From assembly GCA_002733865.1 (NCBI GenBank), contig NVXM01000002.1, forward strand, positions 62,001 through 126,000: 64,000 nt of DNA, written 5' to 3'. The translations under genes and the position numbers were made by a program. Positions within the stretch are counted from its first letter, which is position 1. The number at the start of each line of letters is the position of its first letter. Source of the stretch: Sphingopyxis sp. GTDB lineage: Bacteria > Pseudomonadota > Alphaproteobacteria > Sphingomonadales > Sphingomonadaceae. Positions 1 through 9,525 of this stretch are shown here, in pieces. Under the pieces are notes generated by a model. The model was not told where the DNA came from. It saw only the letters and a list, made by a program, of their open reading frames with translations, and did not search any database.

Positions 1-1456
1 ATTGGTTATCGACGAAGGCACGACATCGACGCGCGCGATGCTGTTTGACCGGCATGGCAAGCTGCACGGATCGCAGCAGGAGACGTTGCAGCAATATTAT
101 CCCGCGCCCGGTCTCGTCGAGCATGATGCCGGAGAAATCTGGGATAAGACCTTGCGATGCTGTCAGAAAATGATCGAACAGGTCGGCGGTGCCGACAAGA
201 TAGCGGCGATCGGCATTACCAATCAACGCGAGACGATCGTTGCCTGGGACAAGCGGACGGGCGAACCGCTGACGAAAGCGATCGTCTGGCAGGACCGCAG
301 AACGGCAGAGCAATGTAACCGGATGAAAGCGGACGGGCTTGAGCCGATGGTGCAGGCCAAAACCGGGCTGTTGCTCGATCCTTATTTTTCCGGGAGCAAG
401 ATGGGCTGGATGCTGGAAAACTGTCCCGACGTGCGGAACGCGGGCGACAATCTGGCGTTCGGCACGATCGAATCCTATCTGATCTACCGGCTTAGCGGCG
501 GGCAGCATGTGACCGACGCCAGCAATGCCAGCCGCACCATGTTGATGGCGCTGGATGGCCACGACTGGGACGAAGATTTACTGGGCCTGTTCGACATCCC
601 GAAGAAGGCCCTGCCGCAGATTGTTGATTGTGCCGGAGAACTTGCTTCTACGGCATCCGGTCTGTTCGGCGGTTCGATTGCCATTACCGGTTCAGCCGGC
701 GATCAGCAGGCTGCTACAATCGGTCAGGCCTGTCTGCAAAAGGGACAGACCAAGGCCACCTTCGGCACTGGCGCCTTCATTCTCTCAAACAGCGGCGATA
801 CGCCACCGACGTCCGAGAACCGGCTATTGTCGACGGTGCTATATCAACATCAGGGGCAGCGGGTTTATGCGCTCGAGGGCTCCGTGTTTGTTGCCGGCAG
901 TCTGATGCAATGGCTGCGGGACGATATTGGCTTGCTCAAATATGCGGGGGAGAGCGAGGAACTGGCGCGGTCCGTGAATGATAACGGCGGCGTCTATCTG
1001 GTCCCTGCCCTTTCCGGCCTCGGTGCCCCGCATTGGCGCGCTGACGCGACTGGCAGTTTGTCCGGCCTCAATTTTTCATCAAAGAAAGCCCATATTGCCC
1101 GCGCTGCTCTGGAATCTATGGCCTACCAATGTCACGATCTGAAGACTGCCTTCTCGGCTGACGGCGTTGACTGGGAAAGCTTGCGGATTGATGGCGGCAT
1201 GGTGGTCAATGACTGGATGGTGCAGGATCTGGCCAATATTCTGGATATCACCGTCGAGCGACCTGAGTTTTTCGAAACCACCGCCCTGGGCGCAGCGATG
1301 CTGGCCGCAGTCGGGGCCGGGATCTATCCTACTCTGGAAGCTGCTGCGGTGATGATTTCTGATCTCGACACCCATCACCCGGATATCGATGTGAATGTCC
1401 GGAAGAACCGGCTTGCCGGCTGGCAGCGTGCGGTCGAGTTGGTGCTGGCCGACTAG
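1..1456 (+). CDS. glpK: glycerol kinase, 5' end outside window
   Basis: Glycerol kinase of the FGGY sugar-kinase family phosphorylates glycerol with ATP to glycerol 3-phosphate in the cytosol. The N-terminal phosphate-binding motif DEGTTSTRA is at the very start of the window and the reading frame is open to base 2, so about ten residues and the true start lie upstream. The 484 visible codons otherwise match the usual ~495-residue length. TNQRETIVAWD, VWQDRRT and the C-terminal FETTALGAAMLA segment are typical of glycerol rather than xylulose kinases. It ends 92 bp before the convergent petC stop, with a shared terminator between them. The identity is secure; upstream partners such as glpF or glpD cannot be seen. 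Confidence 0.95.
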   Translation, partial: LVIDEGTTSTRAMLFDRHGKLHGSQQETLQQYYPAPGLVEHDAGEIWDKTLRCCQKMIEQVGGADKIAAIGITNQRETIVAWDKRTGEPLTKAIVWQDRRTAEQCNRMKADGLEPMVQAKTGLLLDPYFSGSKMGWMLENCPDVRNAGDNLAFGTIESYLIYRLSGGQHVTDASNASRTMLMALDGHDWDEDLLGLFDIPKKALPQIVDCAGELASTASGLFGGSIAITGSAGDQQAATIGQACLQKGQTKATFGTGAFILSNSGDTPPTSENRLLSTVLYQHQGQRVYALEGSVFVAGSLMQWLRDDIGLLKYAGESEELARSVNDNGGVYLVPALSGLGAPHWRADATGSLSGLNFSSKKAHIARAALESMAYQCHDLKTAFSADGVDWESLRIDGGMVVNDWMVQDLANILDITVERPEFFETTALGAAMLAAVGAGIYPTLEAAAVMISDLDTHHPDIDVNVRKNRLAGWQRAVELVLAD

Positions 1457-1490
1457 GTCACCGGCTCGCCAACGGGAACAAAGCACCCAC

Positions 1491-1518
1491 AAAAAAGCCC
1501 GCTAGATGCGGGCTTTTT
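1491..1518. terminator. bidirectional rho-independent terminator between glpK and petC
   Basis: A 6-bp GC stem (GCCCGC at 1497-1502, GCGGGC at 1508-1513) with loop TAGAT is flanked by six A on the left and five T on the right. It can therefore stop transcription from both glpK (plus) and the petABC operon (minus). Confidence 0.85.
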
Positions 1519-1548
1519 CATGTTTGTACGAAAGGGCTTAGTTTAGCC

Positions 1549-2403
1549 TTAGGCCGCTTTCTTTTTCTTTTCCGCTTTCACGTCAGCCCAGATCGTCCGG
1601 TAGGACAGATAGGCCAGGATCGTGGCGATCAGCAGGAAAGCCAGTACAGCCCACCCGGTCTGATGCCGCGCTTCCAGTTTTGGCTCTGCGGTCCAGATCA
1701 GGAATGCTGAAACATCTTTCGCCATCTGGTCGATGCTGGCTTTTGTGCCATCCGAATAGCTGACCTGATCTTCAACGGCCAGAGGCTGTGCCATAGCGAG
1801 GTTCAGGTTAGCGAAATACGGGTTGTAGTGCAGACCCGGGCCAGGTTTGACCGCATCCGGCAAGTCTGCAGGTGGATCGGTATAGCCAGTAAGCAAAGAG
1901 TACACATAGGGTGCACCACCTTCACGCGCCTTGGTCATCAACGAAAGATCAGGCGGGATCGCGTTATTATTGGCGGCGCGCGCAGCGACGTCATTGGCAA
2001 ATGGCTTGGGGAACTTGTCGGCCGGCAATCCGGGACGCGTGGTCATTTCGCCGGTGTTCGGATCGACGTCCGGCACACCGATGGCCCAGTTGGCTGCGAT
2101 CGCCTTCACTTCATCTTCGTTATAGCCGATTTCTTCCAGATTCCGGAAGGCAACCAGACGCAGCGAGTGACAAGCCGCGCAGACTTCCTTGTAGACCTGG
2201 AAGCCGCGCTGCAACTGCTGACGATCAAATTTACCAAGCGGGCCGTCGGAAGGGAACGACACTTCTTTCGCTTCTTTGTGGAACTTGTGCTCCACGCTTT
2301 CGGCTGGTGGATTTGAAATATATTCAACTGCGCCCATTCCAAATGAGACCAAGAGCCAGCCTGAAAAGAACAGGCCAATCAAGATTCCGATAATTCTTAC
2401 CAT
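1549..2403 (-). CDS. petC: cytochrome c1 subunit of the bc1 complex
   Basis: Cytochrome c1 passes electrons from the Rieske protein to soluble or membrane cytochrome c in the ubiquinol:cytochrome c reductase (complex III). The 284-residue protein has an N-terminal hydrophobic segment at residues 1-25, the covalent haem motif CAACH (C75, C78, H79), a likely axial Met at M204 in LAMAQPL, and a C-terminal membrane anchor at about 250-270 followed by a lysine tail. It is the last gene of petA-petB-petC, 19 bp after petB. Note that the N-terminal segment lacks a clear cleavage site, so it may be retained as a second anchor. Family assignment is firm. Confidence 0.96.
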   Translation of the reverse strand: MVRIIGILIGLFFSGWLLVSFGMGAVEYISNPPAESVEHKFHKEAKEVSFPSDGPLGKFDRQQLQRGFQVYKEVCAACHSLRLVAFRNLEEIGYNEDEVKAIAANWAIGVPDVDPNTGEMTTRPGLPADKFPKPFANDVAARAANNNAIPPDLSLMTKAREGGAPYVYSLLTGYTDPPADLPDAVKPGPGLHYNPYFANLNLAMAQPLAVEDQVSYSDGTKASIDQMAKDVSAFLIWTAEPKLEARHQTGWAVLAFLLIATILAYLSYRTIWADVKAEKKKKAA

Positions 2404-2422
2404 TACGACAGGTCCCTAATTC

Positions 2423-3691
2423 TTAACTGGCAGTTGTGATTGGCTTGCCGGTTACCGACTCGGTAATGCTATTCGGCAGTGGCTCAGGTTTTTCCAACCG
2501 AGACAACAGCGGCAATATGATGAGGAAGTGAGCGAAATAATATGCTCCAGCAAACTGGCTGATCATCACAAATGGTTCCTCAGCCGGTGCACCACCGCAA
2601 TATCCGAGCACCAGAACATCGACGACCAGAATGCCGAAGAAGATCTTGAACTTGGGGCGGAAGTAGCCCGAACGAACCGGTGACTTGTCCAGCCATGGCA
2701 GGAAGAACCAGACCAGGATTGCGGAGAACATCGCCAACACGCCGAGCAGCTTCGCAGGAATGAACAGGAAGTCTACTGTGAAGGCGCGCAGAATTGCGTA
2801 CCAGGGCCAAAAATACCATTCCGGAACGATATGAGCCGGGGTGGAGAGCGGGTTCGCAGGGATATAGTTATCCGCATGACCCAGAGCATTTGGCAGGAAA
2901 AACAGCATTGTGGTGAAGAAGATCAGCGCAACACCGAGCGTCCAGCCATCCTTGGCGGTATAATAGGGGTGGAAAGGAACAGTGTCCTGCGGCCCTTTCA
3001 CATCAACGCCGGTGGGGTTGTTCGAGCCGGGAATATGCAGCGCCCAGATGTGCATGATAATCACACCGGCGATGACAAACGGCAACAGATAGTGAAGCGA
3101 GAAAAAGCGGTTCAGAGCTGCGTTGTCGGGAGCGAAGCCACCGAGCAGCAGTTCCTGGATCGGCTTTCCGACCAGCGGAATTGCTTCGAACAGGCCGGTA
3201 ATAACCTTGGCACCCCAGAAGCTCATCTGGCCCCAAGGCAGCACATAGCCCATGAAAGCGGTCGCCATGGCGAGCAGGTAGATAACCACGCCGAGCAACC
3301 AGATCATTTCCCGCGGCGCTTTATAAGAGCCGTAAAACAGACCGCGTCCGATGTGGAGATAGATGGCAATGAAGAAGAAGCTGGCACCATTGGCATGGGC
3401 ATAGCGGATCATCCAGCCGCTGTTGACGTCGCGCATGATGTGCTCGACCGAGTCAAATGCGATATTGGCGTTGGCTGCATAATGCATCGCCAAGATGATG
3501 CCGGTTACGATCTGCACGACCAGGAAAATCCCGGCCAGCGAACCGAAGTTCCACATGTAGTTCAGGTTGCGCGGCGTAGGATAGCCGGCACCGAGACTGT
3601 TGTAGACCAGCCGTGGAAGCGGAAGCTTTTCGTCCATCCACTGCCCAAATTCGGTTGTTGGCGTATATTGTTTTGCCCAAGGAAAGCTCAT
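2423..3691 (-). CDS. petB: cytochrome b subunit of the bc1 complex
   Basis: Cytochrome b holds the two b-type haems and both quinone sites of complex III in the inner membrane. Haem-ligand histidine pairs are visible with the expected 14-residue spacing: H99/H113 in helix B and H200/H214 in helix D. The Qo-site PEWY motif is present in [12 protein letters not shown]. At 422 residues it is a full-length bacterial cytochrome b with eight predicted helices, including a C-terminal third region. It starts 13 bp after the petA stop and precedes petC, giving the standard bacterial operon order. Confidence 0.97.
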   Translation of the reverse strand: MSFPWAKQYTPTTEFGQWMDEKLPLPRLVYNSLGAGYPTPRNLNYMWNFGSLAGIFLVVQIVTGIILAMHYAANANIAFDSVEHIMRDVNSGWMIRYAHANGASFFFIAIYLHIGRGLFYGSYKAPREMIWLLGVVIYLLAMATAFMGYVLPWGQMSFWGAKVITGLFEAIPLVGKPIQELLLGGFAPDNAALNRFFSLHYLLPFVIAGVIIMHIWALHIPGSNNPTGVDVKGPQDTVPFHPYYTAKDGWTLGVALIFFTTMLFFLPNALGHADNYIPANPLSTPAHIVPEWYFWPWYAILRAFTVDFLFIPAKLLGVLAMFSAILVWFFLPWLDKSPVRSGYFRPKFKIFFGILVVDVLVLGYCGGAPAEEPFVMISQFAGAYYFAHFLIILPLLSRLEKPEPLPNSITESVTGKPITTAS

Positions 3692-3704
3692 GTTTCTCTG
3701 TCCT

Positions 3705-4268
3705 CTAGCCGATTTTCACGACGGTATCTGATTGGAAATCATATTCTGGCACGTCCAGATTTCTCGGCGCCGGACCTTTGCGGATGCGAGCTGCCGTATC
3801 GTAGCTCGAACCGTGGCATGGACAGAAATAGCCGCCAAACTCACCCTTGTTCTCGCCTTCAGCGGCACCCAAAGGCACGCAGCCCAGATGGGTGCAAACG
3901 CCGAGCGTGATCAGCCAGTTTTCTTTGCCGGCTTTGGTGCGCTCTGCCAGCGTCTGAGGATCTCTCAATGTCGAGACATTGACGGCATTTGCCTCCTGAA
4001 TTTCGACGTCGGTGAGATTGCGGACAAAAACGGGCTGCTTGCGCCACAGGATCTTGATCGCCTGGCCGCGTTCGATGGTGGAAACATCCACTTCGACGGA
4101 CGCAAGCGCGAGAACATCTGCACTTGGATTCATTTGATTAACCAATGGGAAGACGGTTGCTACCGCCCCGGCACCGGCAAAACTCACCGCTGCGATATTG
4201 ATAAAATCCCGGCGGCGAACGCCGCTTTCTTCTGCGACTGCCGTCTCAGCTGTTTCAACCGTTGCCAT
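3705..4268 (-). CDS. petA: Rieske iron-sulfur subunit of the bc1 complex
   Basis: The Rieske protein takes one electron from ubiquinol at the Qo site and delivers it to cytochrome c1. Cluster-binding boxes are visible: CTHLGC (C125, H127, C130) and CPCHG (C149, C151, H152); C130 and C151 are expected to form the family disulfide. A twin-arginine motif VRRRDF at residues 17-22 before a hydrophobic anchor shows Tat-dependent membrane insertion. I chose the ATG at 4268, giving 187 residues; an in-frame ATG 48 bp upstream adds only non-family residues. It is the first gene of petABC, divergent from trmL. Confidence 0.96.
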   Translation of the reverse strand: MATVETAETAVAEESGVRRRDFINIAAVSFAGAGAVATVFPLVNQMNPSADVLALASVEVDVSTIERGQAIKILWRKQPVFVRNLTDVEIQEANAVNVSTLRDPQTLAERTKAGKENWLITLGVCTHLGCVPLGAAEGENKGEFGGYFCPCHGSSYDTAARIRKGPAPRNLDVPEYDFQSDTVVKIG

Positions 4269-4443
4269 GCAAACAAGCCCTATAGAATAGTTATGACCCC
4301 TGACCGCCTGAACCATGGGTGCCGCATCAAAACGGCCAGCACAAGCAGTGATTTGCGCGCCTGATAGCCGTGAAGGATAGGGTTTGCCAACAGGGAATTT
4401 TCGATTGACCTAACATTCAGTTGTCGCACATGGTGTTCGTCCG

Positions 4444-4902
4444 ATGAGGATAGCATTGTATCAGCCCGAGATAGCGGGAAATTTGGGAACAATTTTAAGG
4501 ACTTGTGCGTGTCTCGACGTGCCAGTTGATATCATTGAACCATGCGGCTTTCCGTTTAGCGACCGCAGTCTAAAACGAGCCGGAATGGATTATTTCGAAC
4601 ATGTCCGATATACCCGGCATGCTGACTGGGAGGCATTCAGGCAGAGCCATGATTCCCAGAAAAGCAGGATTATCCTGCTGACCAGCAACGCAGAGCAGGC
4701 ACATTACGGATTCACCTATCGCGCCACCGACATTCTATTGTTCGGGTCGGAGGGATCAGGAGTTCCCCTTACTGTACATCAGCAATGCGATGGACGAATC
4801 ACGATACCGATGAAACCCGGCATGCGCAGCTTGAACCTGGCGGTGTCCGCTGGCATGGCATTGGGCGAGGCGTTACGACAAACAGGACAATTCCCAGAAT
4901 GA
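4444..4902 (+). CDS. trmL: tRNA (cytidine/uridine-34 2'-O)-methyltransferase
   Basis: SPOUT-family methyltransferase that 2'-O-methylates the wobble base of tRNA-Leu isoacceptors using S-adenosylmethionine. The 152-residue length and the knot-forming motifs LLFGSEGSGVP (about residues 98-108) and IPMKPGMRSLNLAVSAGMAL near the C terminus are diagnostic. Its TGA stop overlaps the hemF start as ATGA, so translation of the two genes is likely coupled. It is divergent from petA across 175 bp. E. coli naming would also allow the synonym yibK. Confidence 0.93.
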   Translation: MRIALYQPEIAGNLGTILRTCACLDVPVDIIEPCGFPFSDRSLKRAGMDYFEHVRYTRHADWEAFRQSHDSQKSRIILLTSNAEQAHYGFTYRATDILLFGSEGSGVPLTVHQQCDGRITIPMKPGMRSLNLAVSAGMALGEALRQTGQFPE

Positions 4903-5756
4903 CAAGACAATTGGATGACCAGCAGCAAACGGCGCAAACCTGGTTCAGGCAGCTGCGCGATGGTATCTGCGCAGAATTTGAGAAAATTGAAGCAGAAGCA
5001 GATAGCGAAGCCACCTTCGACTATATTCCGTGGGATCGTGAAAATCCGGACGGCAGCCCGGGCGGCGGTGGCGTCCAGGGTCTGATGAAGGGCAAGATAT
5101 TTGAAAAGGTCGGCGTAAATATATCGACCGTTGACGGGACGTTTAGCGAAGAATTCCAGGCCCAGATCAACGGCGCGGAAGAGGATCCCAGGTTTTTTGC
5201 GACCGGCATCAGTCTGGTCGCCCATATGGCGAATCCGCACGTGCCCAATGTACATATGAATACGCGATTCCTGTGCACGACAAAACGCTGGTTTGGCGGT
5301 GGAGCGGATCTCAATCCCGCGATTCCTTACGAAGAGGACACGGAAGCGTTTCACGCCAGATTGCGGTCAGCCTGCGCGCCGCATAACCCCGAATATTACC
5401 CGCGTTTCAAAAAATGGGCCGATGATTATTTCTACATTCCCCACCGCAAGGTCCATCGCGGCGTCGGTGGCATTTTCTATGATCATATAGAGCTGGATCA
5501 GGAATCCGATTTTGACCGCCATTTTGCCTTTACCCAAGATGTCGGCAGGGCATTTCTCGACATCTTCCCCACATTGGTGCGTAAGCGTATGGGAACGGAG
5601 TGGAGCGATGACGACAAGCAGCAGCAACTCGAATGGCGCGGCCGATATGCTGAATTTAATCTGGTCTATGATCGCGGCACGACCTTTGGTCTCAAGACCG
5701 GCGGCAATGTCGACGCTATCCTGATGAGCCTTCCGCCCGAAGCGAAATGGATCTGA
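4899..5756 (+). CDS. hemF: oxygen-dependent coproporphyrinogen III oxidase
   Basis: HemF converts coproporphyrinogen III to protoporphyrinogen IX by O2-dependent decarboxylation in haem synthesis. The 285-residue protein carries family blocks such as GGGGVQGLMKG, WFGGGADLNPAIPY, the VHRGVGGIFYDH block and the C-terminal LVYDRGTTFGLKTGGNVDAI segment. The ATG at 4899 overlaps the trmL stop (ATGA); a longer in-frame reading from 4785 lies wholly inside trmL and has no family similarity. A GNAT gene follows after 10 bp. Near cytochrome genes, this fits haem supply for respiration. Confidence 0.96.
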   Translation: MTRQLDDQQQTAQTWFRQLRDGICAEFEKIEAEADSEATFDYIPWDRENPDGSPGGGGVQGLMKGKIFEKVGVNISTVDGTFSEEFQAQINGAEEDPRFFATGISLVAHMANPHVPNVHMNTRFLCTTKRWFGGGADLNPAIPYEEDTEAFHARLRSACAPHNPEYYPRFKKWADDYFYIPHRKVHRGVGGIFYDHIELDQESDFDRHFAFTQDVGRAFLDIFPTLVRKRMGTEWSDDDKQQQLEWRGRYAEFNLVYDRGTTFGLKTGGNVDAILMSLPPEAKWI

Positions 5757-5766
5757 AAAGCTGACG

Positions 5767-6354
5767 ATGGCGCTGCAGGATGTTCCGGATGGTCACTTCG
5801 CTACGATTGTGACTCATCTGGAGATGCTGGAAAAACCGAAACTGCCGGTCGCAGAATCGCGCCTGACGCTAGCGCATTGGCCGGATCCCGATGTCGACGA
5901 CTATCTCGCATTGTTTCGCAAGGTCGGTGAGCCGTGGCTCTGGATCTCGCGATTGTTGATGGCGCAGTCCGATCTCAGAACCATCCTTGACGACGCTGCC
6001 GTCGAAATATTCCTGGTCCGCGACGCTGCAGAGCCGGTCGGGTTTATCGAGCTCGATTTTCGCCAACCGCGAGAATGCGAGATCGCTTTCTTCGGACTGG
6101 TCCCCGCATTGAATGGCCAGGGCCATGGCCGCTGGATGATGAATCAGGCACTGGACCGGGCATGGCGCGATGGAATTGATCGAGTCTGGCTCCATACCTG
6201 TACCCAGGATTCGCCCCGTGCCCTGCCCTTTTATCAGCGCAGCGGCTTCCGGATTTTCAAGCAACAGGCAGGTATGATGGCTGATCCGCGGCTAATGGGG
6301 CATATGCCGCGAACCGCCGCACCACATGTTCCGATACTTCAGTCGAACGTTTGA
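5767..6354 (+). CDS. GNAT-family N-acetyltransferase
   Basis: Single-domain acetyltransferase of 195 residues. The acetyl-CoA site is seen as GLVPALNGQGHGRWMMNQAL around residues 115-135, corresponding to the R/Q-x-x-G-x-G/A motif A, followed by a PFYQRSGF motif B typical of GNAT enzymes. The first 30 residues before the domain have no recognisable features. It follows hemF by 10 bp and probably shares its transcript. Its 3' end overlaps the convergent membrane-protein gene by 16 bp. The substrate cannot be told from sequence; protein N-terminal or small-molecule acetylation are both possible. Confidence 0.8.
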   Translation: MALQDVPDGHFATIVTHLEMLEKPKLPVAESRLTLAHWPDPDVDDYLALFRKVGEPWLWISRLLMAQSDLRTILDDAAVEIFLVRDAAEPVGFIELDFRQPRECEIAFFGLVPALNGQGHGRWMMNQALDRAWRDGIDRVWLHTCTQDSPRALPFYQRSGFRIFKQQAGMMADPRLMGHMPRTAAPHVPILQSNV

Positions 6355-7091
6355 CTGATATCAGCTCTCGTGCCGGTCAGCTCGATATAGATTGACGTGA
6401 TAACCGCCGTGATAATCAACTGAAATGCCGTACCGGTCAGCGCGGCCACCAGATTTTCGATAAAGGGCCAACCGGTGCCACCCGTCGCCAGGCCGGTAAT
6501 CACGCCTGTGACGGCATCCAGAACGCCGATCGTTATTGTACCTACCACCGCTATGATGAGGATGAAAAACAGGATTGCGAAGCCGTTATCACGCGTCGAA
6601 GCCCAGCTTTTTCGGAGTAATTCTACTGGATTCCGCTCACCCTGGTCGGCGATCATGGGAGGAACCACAATGAACCGGCACATGATGTACAGACCGGGCA
6701 GGAGGAACAGGATGAACCCTGGCACAGATATCAAGGCGCTCAAAAAATTCGCAAGCAGGTAGATCAGAAATGCTTTCAACGCTGCAGTCAGGTCTTCCGC
6801 GACGGTGCTGTTACGGGAAGGAGCAAGCGCGAAATAAATCGCAAGGCCGCCGAAGCTGATTGCGATATTGGAAGCCACGATTGAAAGGCTGTTTTCATTA
6901 AAATAGGTCGAATAGATGGCAAAAAGCGTATTCATGTCCTCATCGCCATTGTCCGCCGGTGGGATGACAAATTCAGCGAACAACAAGGTTGGCAGAAAAA
7001 TAAAAACGCCGGCAATGGCCAGTATCGCCTCTTTATGCGCGCGGAGCAGGCTCATCGCGCCGTTCCAGCATTGCATATAGTTTAGCTTCAT
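6339..7091 (-). CDS. multi-pass membrane protein, GDPD-membrane-domain-like
   Basis: A 250-residue integral membrane protein with about six hydrophobic segments: roughly residues 22-42, 78-95, 112-142, 175-200, 215-240. The pattern FLLPGLYIMCRFIVVPPMIADQG followed by a RKSWASTRDN-like segment resembles the glycerophosphoryl diester phosphodiesterase membrane domain/YciC-like family of uncharacterised proteins, so that name is by resemblance only. GGGA-like purines precede the ATG. It is divergent from lipB with 56 bp between starts and convergent with the GNAT gene. Function unknown. Confidence 0.7.
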   Translation of the reverse strand: MKLNYMQCWNGAMSLLRAHKEAILAIAGVFIFLPTLLFAEFVIPPADNGDEDMNTLFAIYSTYFNENSLSIVASNIAISFGGLAIYFALAPSRNSTVAEDLTAALKAFLIYLLANFLSALISVPGFILFLLPGLYIMCRFIVVPPMIADQGERNPVELLRKSWASTRDNGFAILFFILIIAVVGTITIGVLDAVTGVITGLATGGTGWPFIENLVAALTGTAFQLIITAVITSIYIELTGTRADISQTFD

Positions 7092-7147
7092 GTTTCATTC
7101 CCGGATAGATTTCTGGATTACCAGCCCTTGCCACCCGGCCAGCAAAA

Positions 7148-7813
7148 GTGCACGAAATTTCTATGATTGGTCCCAACGATATCGAATGGCGTGTTTCGTC
7201 CGAAAAGGTGGAATATCCGAAAGCTCTCTCGGACATGGAGCAACGCAACGCAGCAGTCCAGGCGGGCGAAGCGCAGGAATTGATCTGGCTGCTTGAACAC
7301 CCTCCGCTTTATACTGCTGGCACCAGCTCCGATCCGTCCGAGTTGCTCAGTGAGGCGTTTCCCGTCTACAATACGGGGCGCGGCGGCCGGCACACTTATC
7401 ATGGACCTGGTCAACGGGTCGGCTACGTCATCCTGAACCTGAAGAAGCGCAATGCGGATGTCCGGGGATTTGTCCATGCGTTGGAAGATTGGGTCATTGC
7501 TGCGCTAGCGGAATTCGGCGTGACCGCCCGAGCCGTCGACGGCCGCGTCGGCATATGGTGCGACACGCCGGATGGACAGGAAGCCAAAATCGGCGCGATC
7601 GGCATTCGTATTCGCAAATGGGTCACGATGCATGGTTTTTCCGTCAATATCGCCCCTGACATGAGCCATTTTGGCGGCATCGTTCCTTGCGGGATTAGCG
7701 AATATCCAGTGACGAGCCTGGCCCAACTGGGTATCGCCATCAAGCTCCAAGAGTTTGACGACGCGCTCCAAAATACATTTGGCAGTTTTTTGAAAGCGAT
7801 TGATCGAAGCTGA
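7148..7813 (+). CDS. lipB: lipoyl(octanoyl) transferase
   Basis: LipB moves the octanoyl group from octanoyl-ACP to the lipoyl domains of pyruvate and 2-oxoglutarate dehydrogenases, the first step of protein lipoylation. The 221-residue protein has [12 protein letters not shown] (about 77-88), the AKIGAIG segment with K147, and GIVPCGI with C181; these are the family's catalytic Lys/Cys dyad. The ATG at 7148 gives the family length. It is divergent from the preceding membrane-protein gene, and the small lipoprotein gene follows after 50 bp. LipA is not in the window. Confidence 0.95.
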   Translation: MHEISMIGPNDIEWRVSSEKVEYPKALSDMEQRNAAVQAGEAQELIWLLEHPPLYTAGTSSDPSELLSEAFPVYNTGRGGRHTYHGPGQRVGYVILNLKKRNADVRGFVHALEDWVIAALAEFGVTARAVDGRVGIWCDTPDGQEAKIGAIGIRIRKWVTMHGFSVNIAPDMSHFGGIVPCGISEYPVTSLAQLGIAIKLQEFDDALQNTFGSFLKAIDRS

Positions 7814-7863
7814 TCCCGGTTTATGTGTCGGCTTCAATCTGTACATGAGAAGAGGATAATCTG

Positions 7864-8136
7864 ATGAAAAAGTCCCTGAAAATTCTGGCGGTCGCGGCTG
7901 CTGCGCTCGCCATATCGGCATGTTCCGGCAATGAAGGCCCTGACGGCGATCAAGTGACAGAAACGCAGATGGATGATGTGGACGTGATCGACGGCACGAT
8001 CAGCGACGAAATGGTTGATGTCGACACGAGTCAGGAAGTCGATTCGACCGGCGCGGAAGAGTCGGAAAAAGCGGATGATAAACAGGCGTCCGCATCGACC
8101 GAGAGCGAACAACCGACCGCGCAGCCGACGGAGTGA
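7864..8136 (+). CDS. small, highly acidic lipoprotein, function unknown
   Basis: The 90-residue product has a lysine-rich n-region, a hydrophobic core and the lipobox ISAC with the lipid-anchor cysteine at C20, so it should be a mature lipoprotein in the periplasm or outer membrane. The mature part is almost wholly polar and acidic (many Asp, Glu, Ser, Thr) with no hydrophobic core, so it is likely disordered. A GAGGATAAT purine stretch precedes the ATG. It ends 4 bp before the convergent queE stop. I recognise no family; a calcium- or metal-binding tether or a conserved genus-level lipoprotein is possible. Confidence 0.65.
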   Translation: MKKSLKILAVAAAALAISACSGNEGPDGDQVTETQMDDVDVIDGTISDEMVDVDTSQEVDSTGAEESEKADDKQASASTESEQPTAQPTE

Positions 8137-8140
8137 TAAA

Positions 8141-8785
8141 TCAGGCCAGTCCGAGAATTTTGTGATGCTGAAGGGACAGCCGCCATTTTGGATGGGCTTG
8201 AACGAAGCCAATCGCTTCCGCGAGATGAGCCTGGCTCGCATCCGGATCGCCGATCGCGTCCTTCGGCTGCAACAGCAGATTGTCGAAGTTCCACCCTTCC
8301 ATCGCTTGCCAGTCGCTGTCCTCCTGTGGCCATACAAGCTTGAGCTCGTCGCCGGAACGCTGCACCGTTTCGCTTTGCGCTTTTGGGCTGATGCAAATCC
8401 AGTCAATCGTGCGCGGCACGGACAGCGTCCCGTTGGATTCGATTGCGATAAAGAAACCCTGGGCATGCAAGGCATCAATCAATAAACCATCGACTTGCAG
8501 CATCGGCTCACCACCAGTCAAAACGACAAAACGACGGTCCCTGTCTCCATCCCATTTTTCCGCTGCTGCAGCGGCAAGATCCGACGCGGTAGCAAACCGT
8601 CCGCCACCCTCGCCGTCCATGCCAACAAAGTCGGTATCGCAAAATTGGCAAATCGCGGAGCTGCGGTCCCGCTCCAGTCCCGACCAGAGGTTGCATCCGG
8701 CAAAGCGAACAAACACCGCTCGGCGTCCGGCATGAACGCCTTCACCCTGCAGAGTGAGGAACATTTCTTTGACGGCGTAACTCAT
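8141..8785 (-). CDS. queE: 7-carboxy-7-deazaguanine synthase
   Basis: QueE is a radical SAM enzyme that contracts 6-carboxytetrahydropterin to 7-carboxy-7-deazaguanine in the preQ0/queuosine pathway. The cluster-binding cysteines here follow the C-x14-C-x2-C type (C31, C46, C49) found in many proteobacterial QueE proteins, instead of the classic C-x3-C-x2-C. The 214-residue length and VLTGGEPMLQ are typical. Its ATG overlaps the queC stop by 4 bp, so the two successive pathway enzymes are translationally coupled. Confidence 0.95.
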   Translation of the reverse strand: MSYAVKEMFLTLQGEGVHAGRRAVFVRFAGCNLWSGLERDRSSAICQFCDTDFVGMDGEGGGRFATASDLAAAAAEKWDGDRDRRFVVLTGGEPMLQVDGLLIDALHAQGFFIAIESNGTLSVPRTIDWICISPKAQSETVQRSGDELKLVWPQEDSDWQAMEGWNFDNLLLQPKDAIGDPDASQAHLAEAIGFVQAHPKWRLSLQHHKILGLA

Positions 8786-9468
8786 GCGGTGGCGTATGGC
8801 GTTGTGTCGACGAGACCGGCCTCTTCAAAACCCTTTTGCCTTAACCGGCAGCTATCGCAAAGACCGCATGCGATATTACCTTCGACGGGGTCGTAACAGG
8901 ACCAACTCCAGGCGGGATCAAGATTGAGCCGGCTTGCCTCTTTGGCAATATCCGCCTTCGTCATATGCTGGAGCGGGGTGTGAATGTGAAAAGCGCTGCC
9001 CTGATCCCCGGCCTTGGTCGCCAGATCGGCAAGACGCTCAAAACCTTCAATAAATTCAGGCCGGCAGTCCGGGTAACCGGAATAGTCCAGAGCGTTGACG
9101 CCGATGAAAATATCCCGCGCATTTCGGGCTTCCGCCAACCCCAGGGTCAGCGATAGAAAAATCAGATTGCGTGCGGGCACGTAAGTGACCGGAATATCGT
9201 CACCAACCCCGGATTTCGGGACGTCGATGTCGGCGGTCAGGGCTGACCCGCCAAAGCGGCTCAAATCCAGTGGCAGCACAATATGCTCCGCCACGTTCAG
9301 ATGACTCGCGATTTTCTGCGCCGACTGCAGTTCGATTTTATGTCGCTGATTATAGTCCACGGTCAGTGCGATGAGGCGATGGCCCTGCTCTGCAGCAATC
9401 GCGGCAGAGACCATCGAGTCCAGCCCGCCCGACAACAATATAATCGCTGATTTTGATTCGGTTTCCAT
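8782..9468 (-). CDS. queC: 7-cyano-7-deazaguanine synthase
   Basis: QueC is the ATP-dependent enzyme making preQ0 (7-cyano-7-deazaguanine) from the QueE product. The PP-loop motif LLSGGLDS is at residues 11-18 and the C-terminal zinc site is seen as a cysteine cluster ending in CGLCDSC. Length is 228 residues. It is the first gene of queC-queE; queD and queF are not in the window. No preQ1-riboswitch-like leader is visible in the short upstream gap. Identity is firm. Confidence 0.96.
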   Translation of the reverse strand: METESKSAIILLSGGLDSMVSAAIAAEQGHRLIALTVDYNQRHKIELQSAQKIASHLNVAEHIVLPLDLSRFGGSALTADIDVPKSGVGDDIPVTYVPARNLIFLSLTLGLAEARNARDIFIGVNALDYSGYPDCRPEFIEGFERLADLATKAGDQGSAFHIHTPLQHMTKADIAKEASRLNLDPAWSWSCYDPVEGNIACGLCDSCRLRQKGFEEAGLVDTTPYATA

Positions 9469-9525
9469 AACGCGCTCCGCTAATCGCCTTGCGAGCAGGG
9501 TGCAAGTTTTGCGCGCAAATTGGGC

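Noticed and set aside
4785..4898. Longer hemF start reaching into trmL
   Set aside because: The extra 38 residues lie wholly inside trmL in another frame and do not match the HemF family; ATG 4899 has the ATGA overlap.
9469..9525. preQ1 riboswitch before queC
   Set aside because: The gap is only 57 bp, GC-rich and without the expected pseudoknot pattern.
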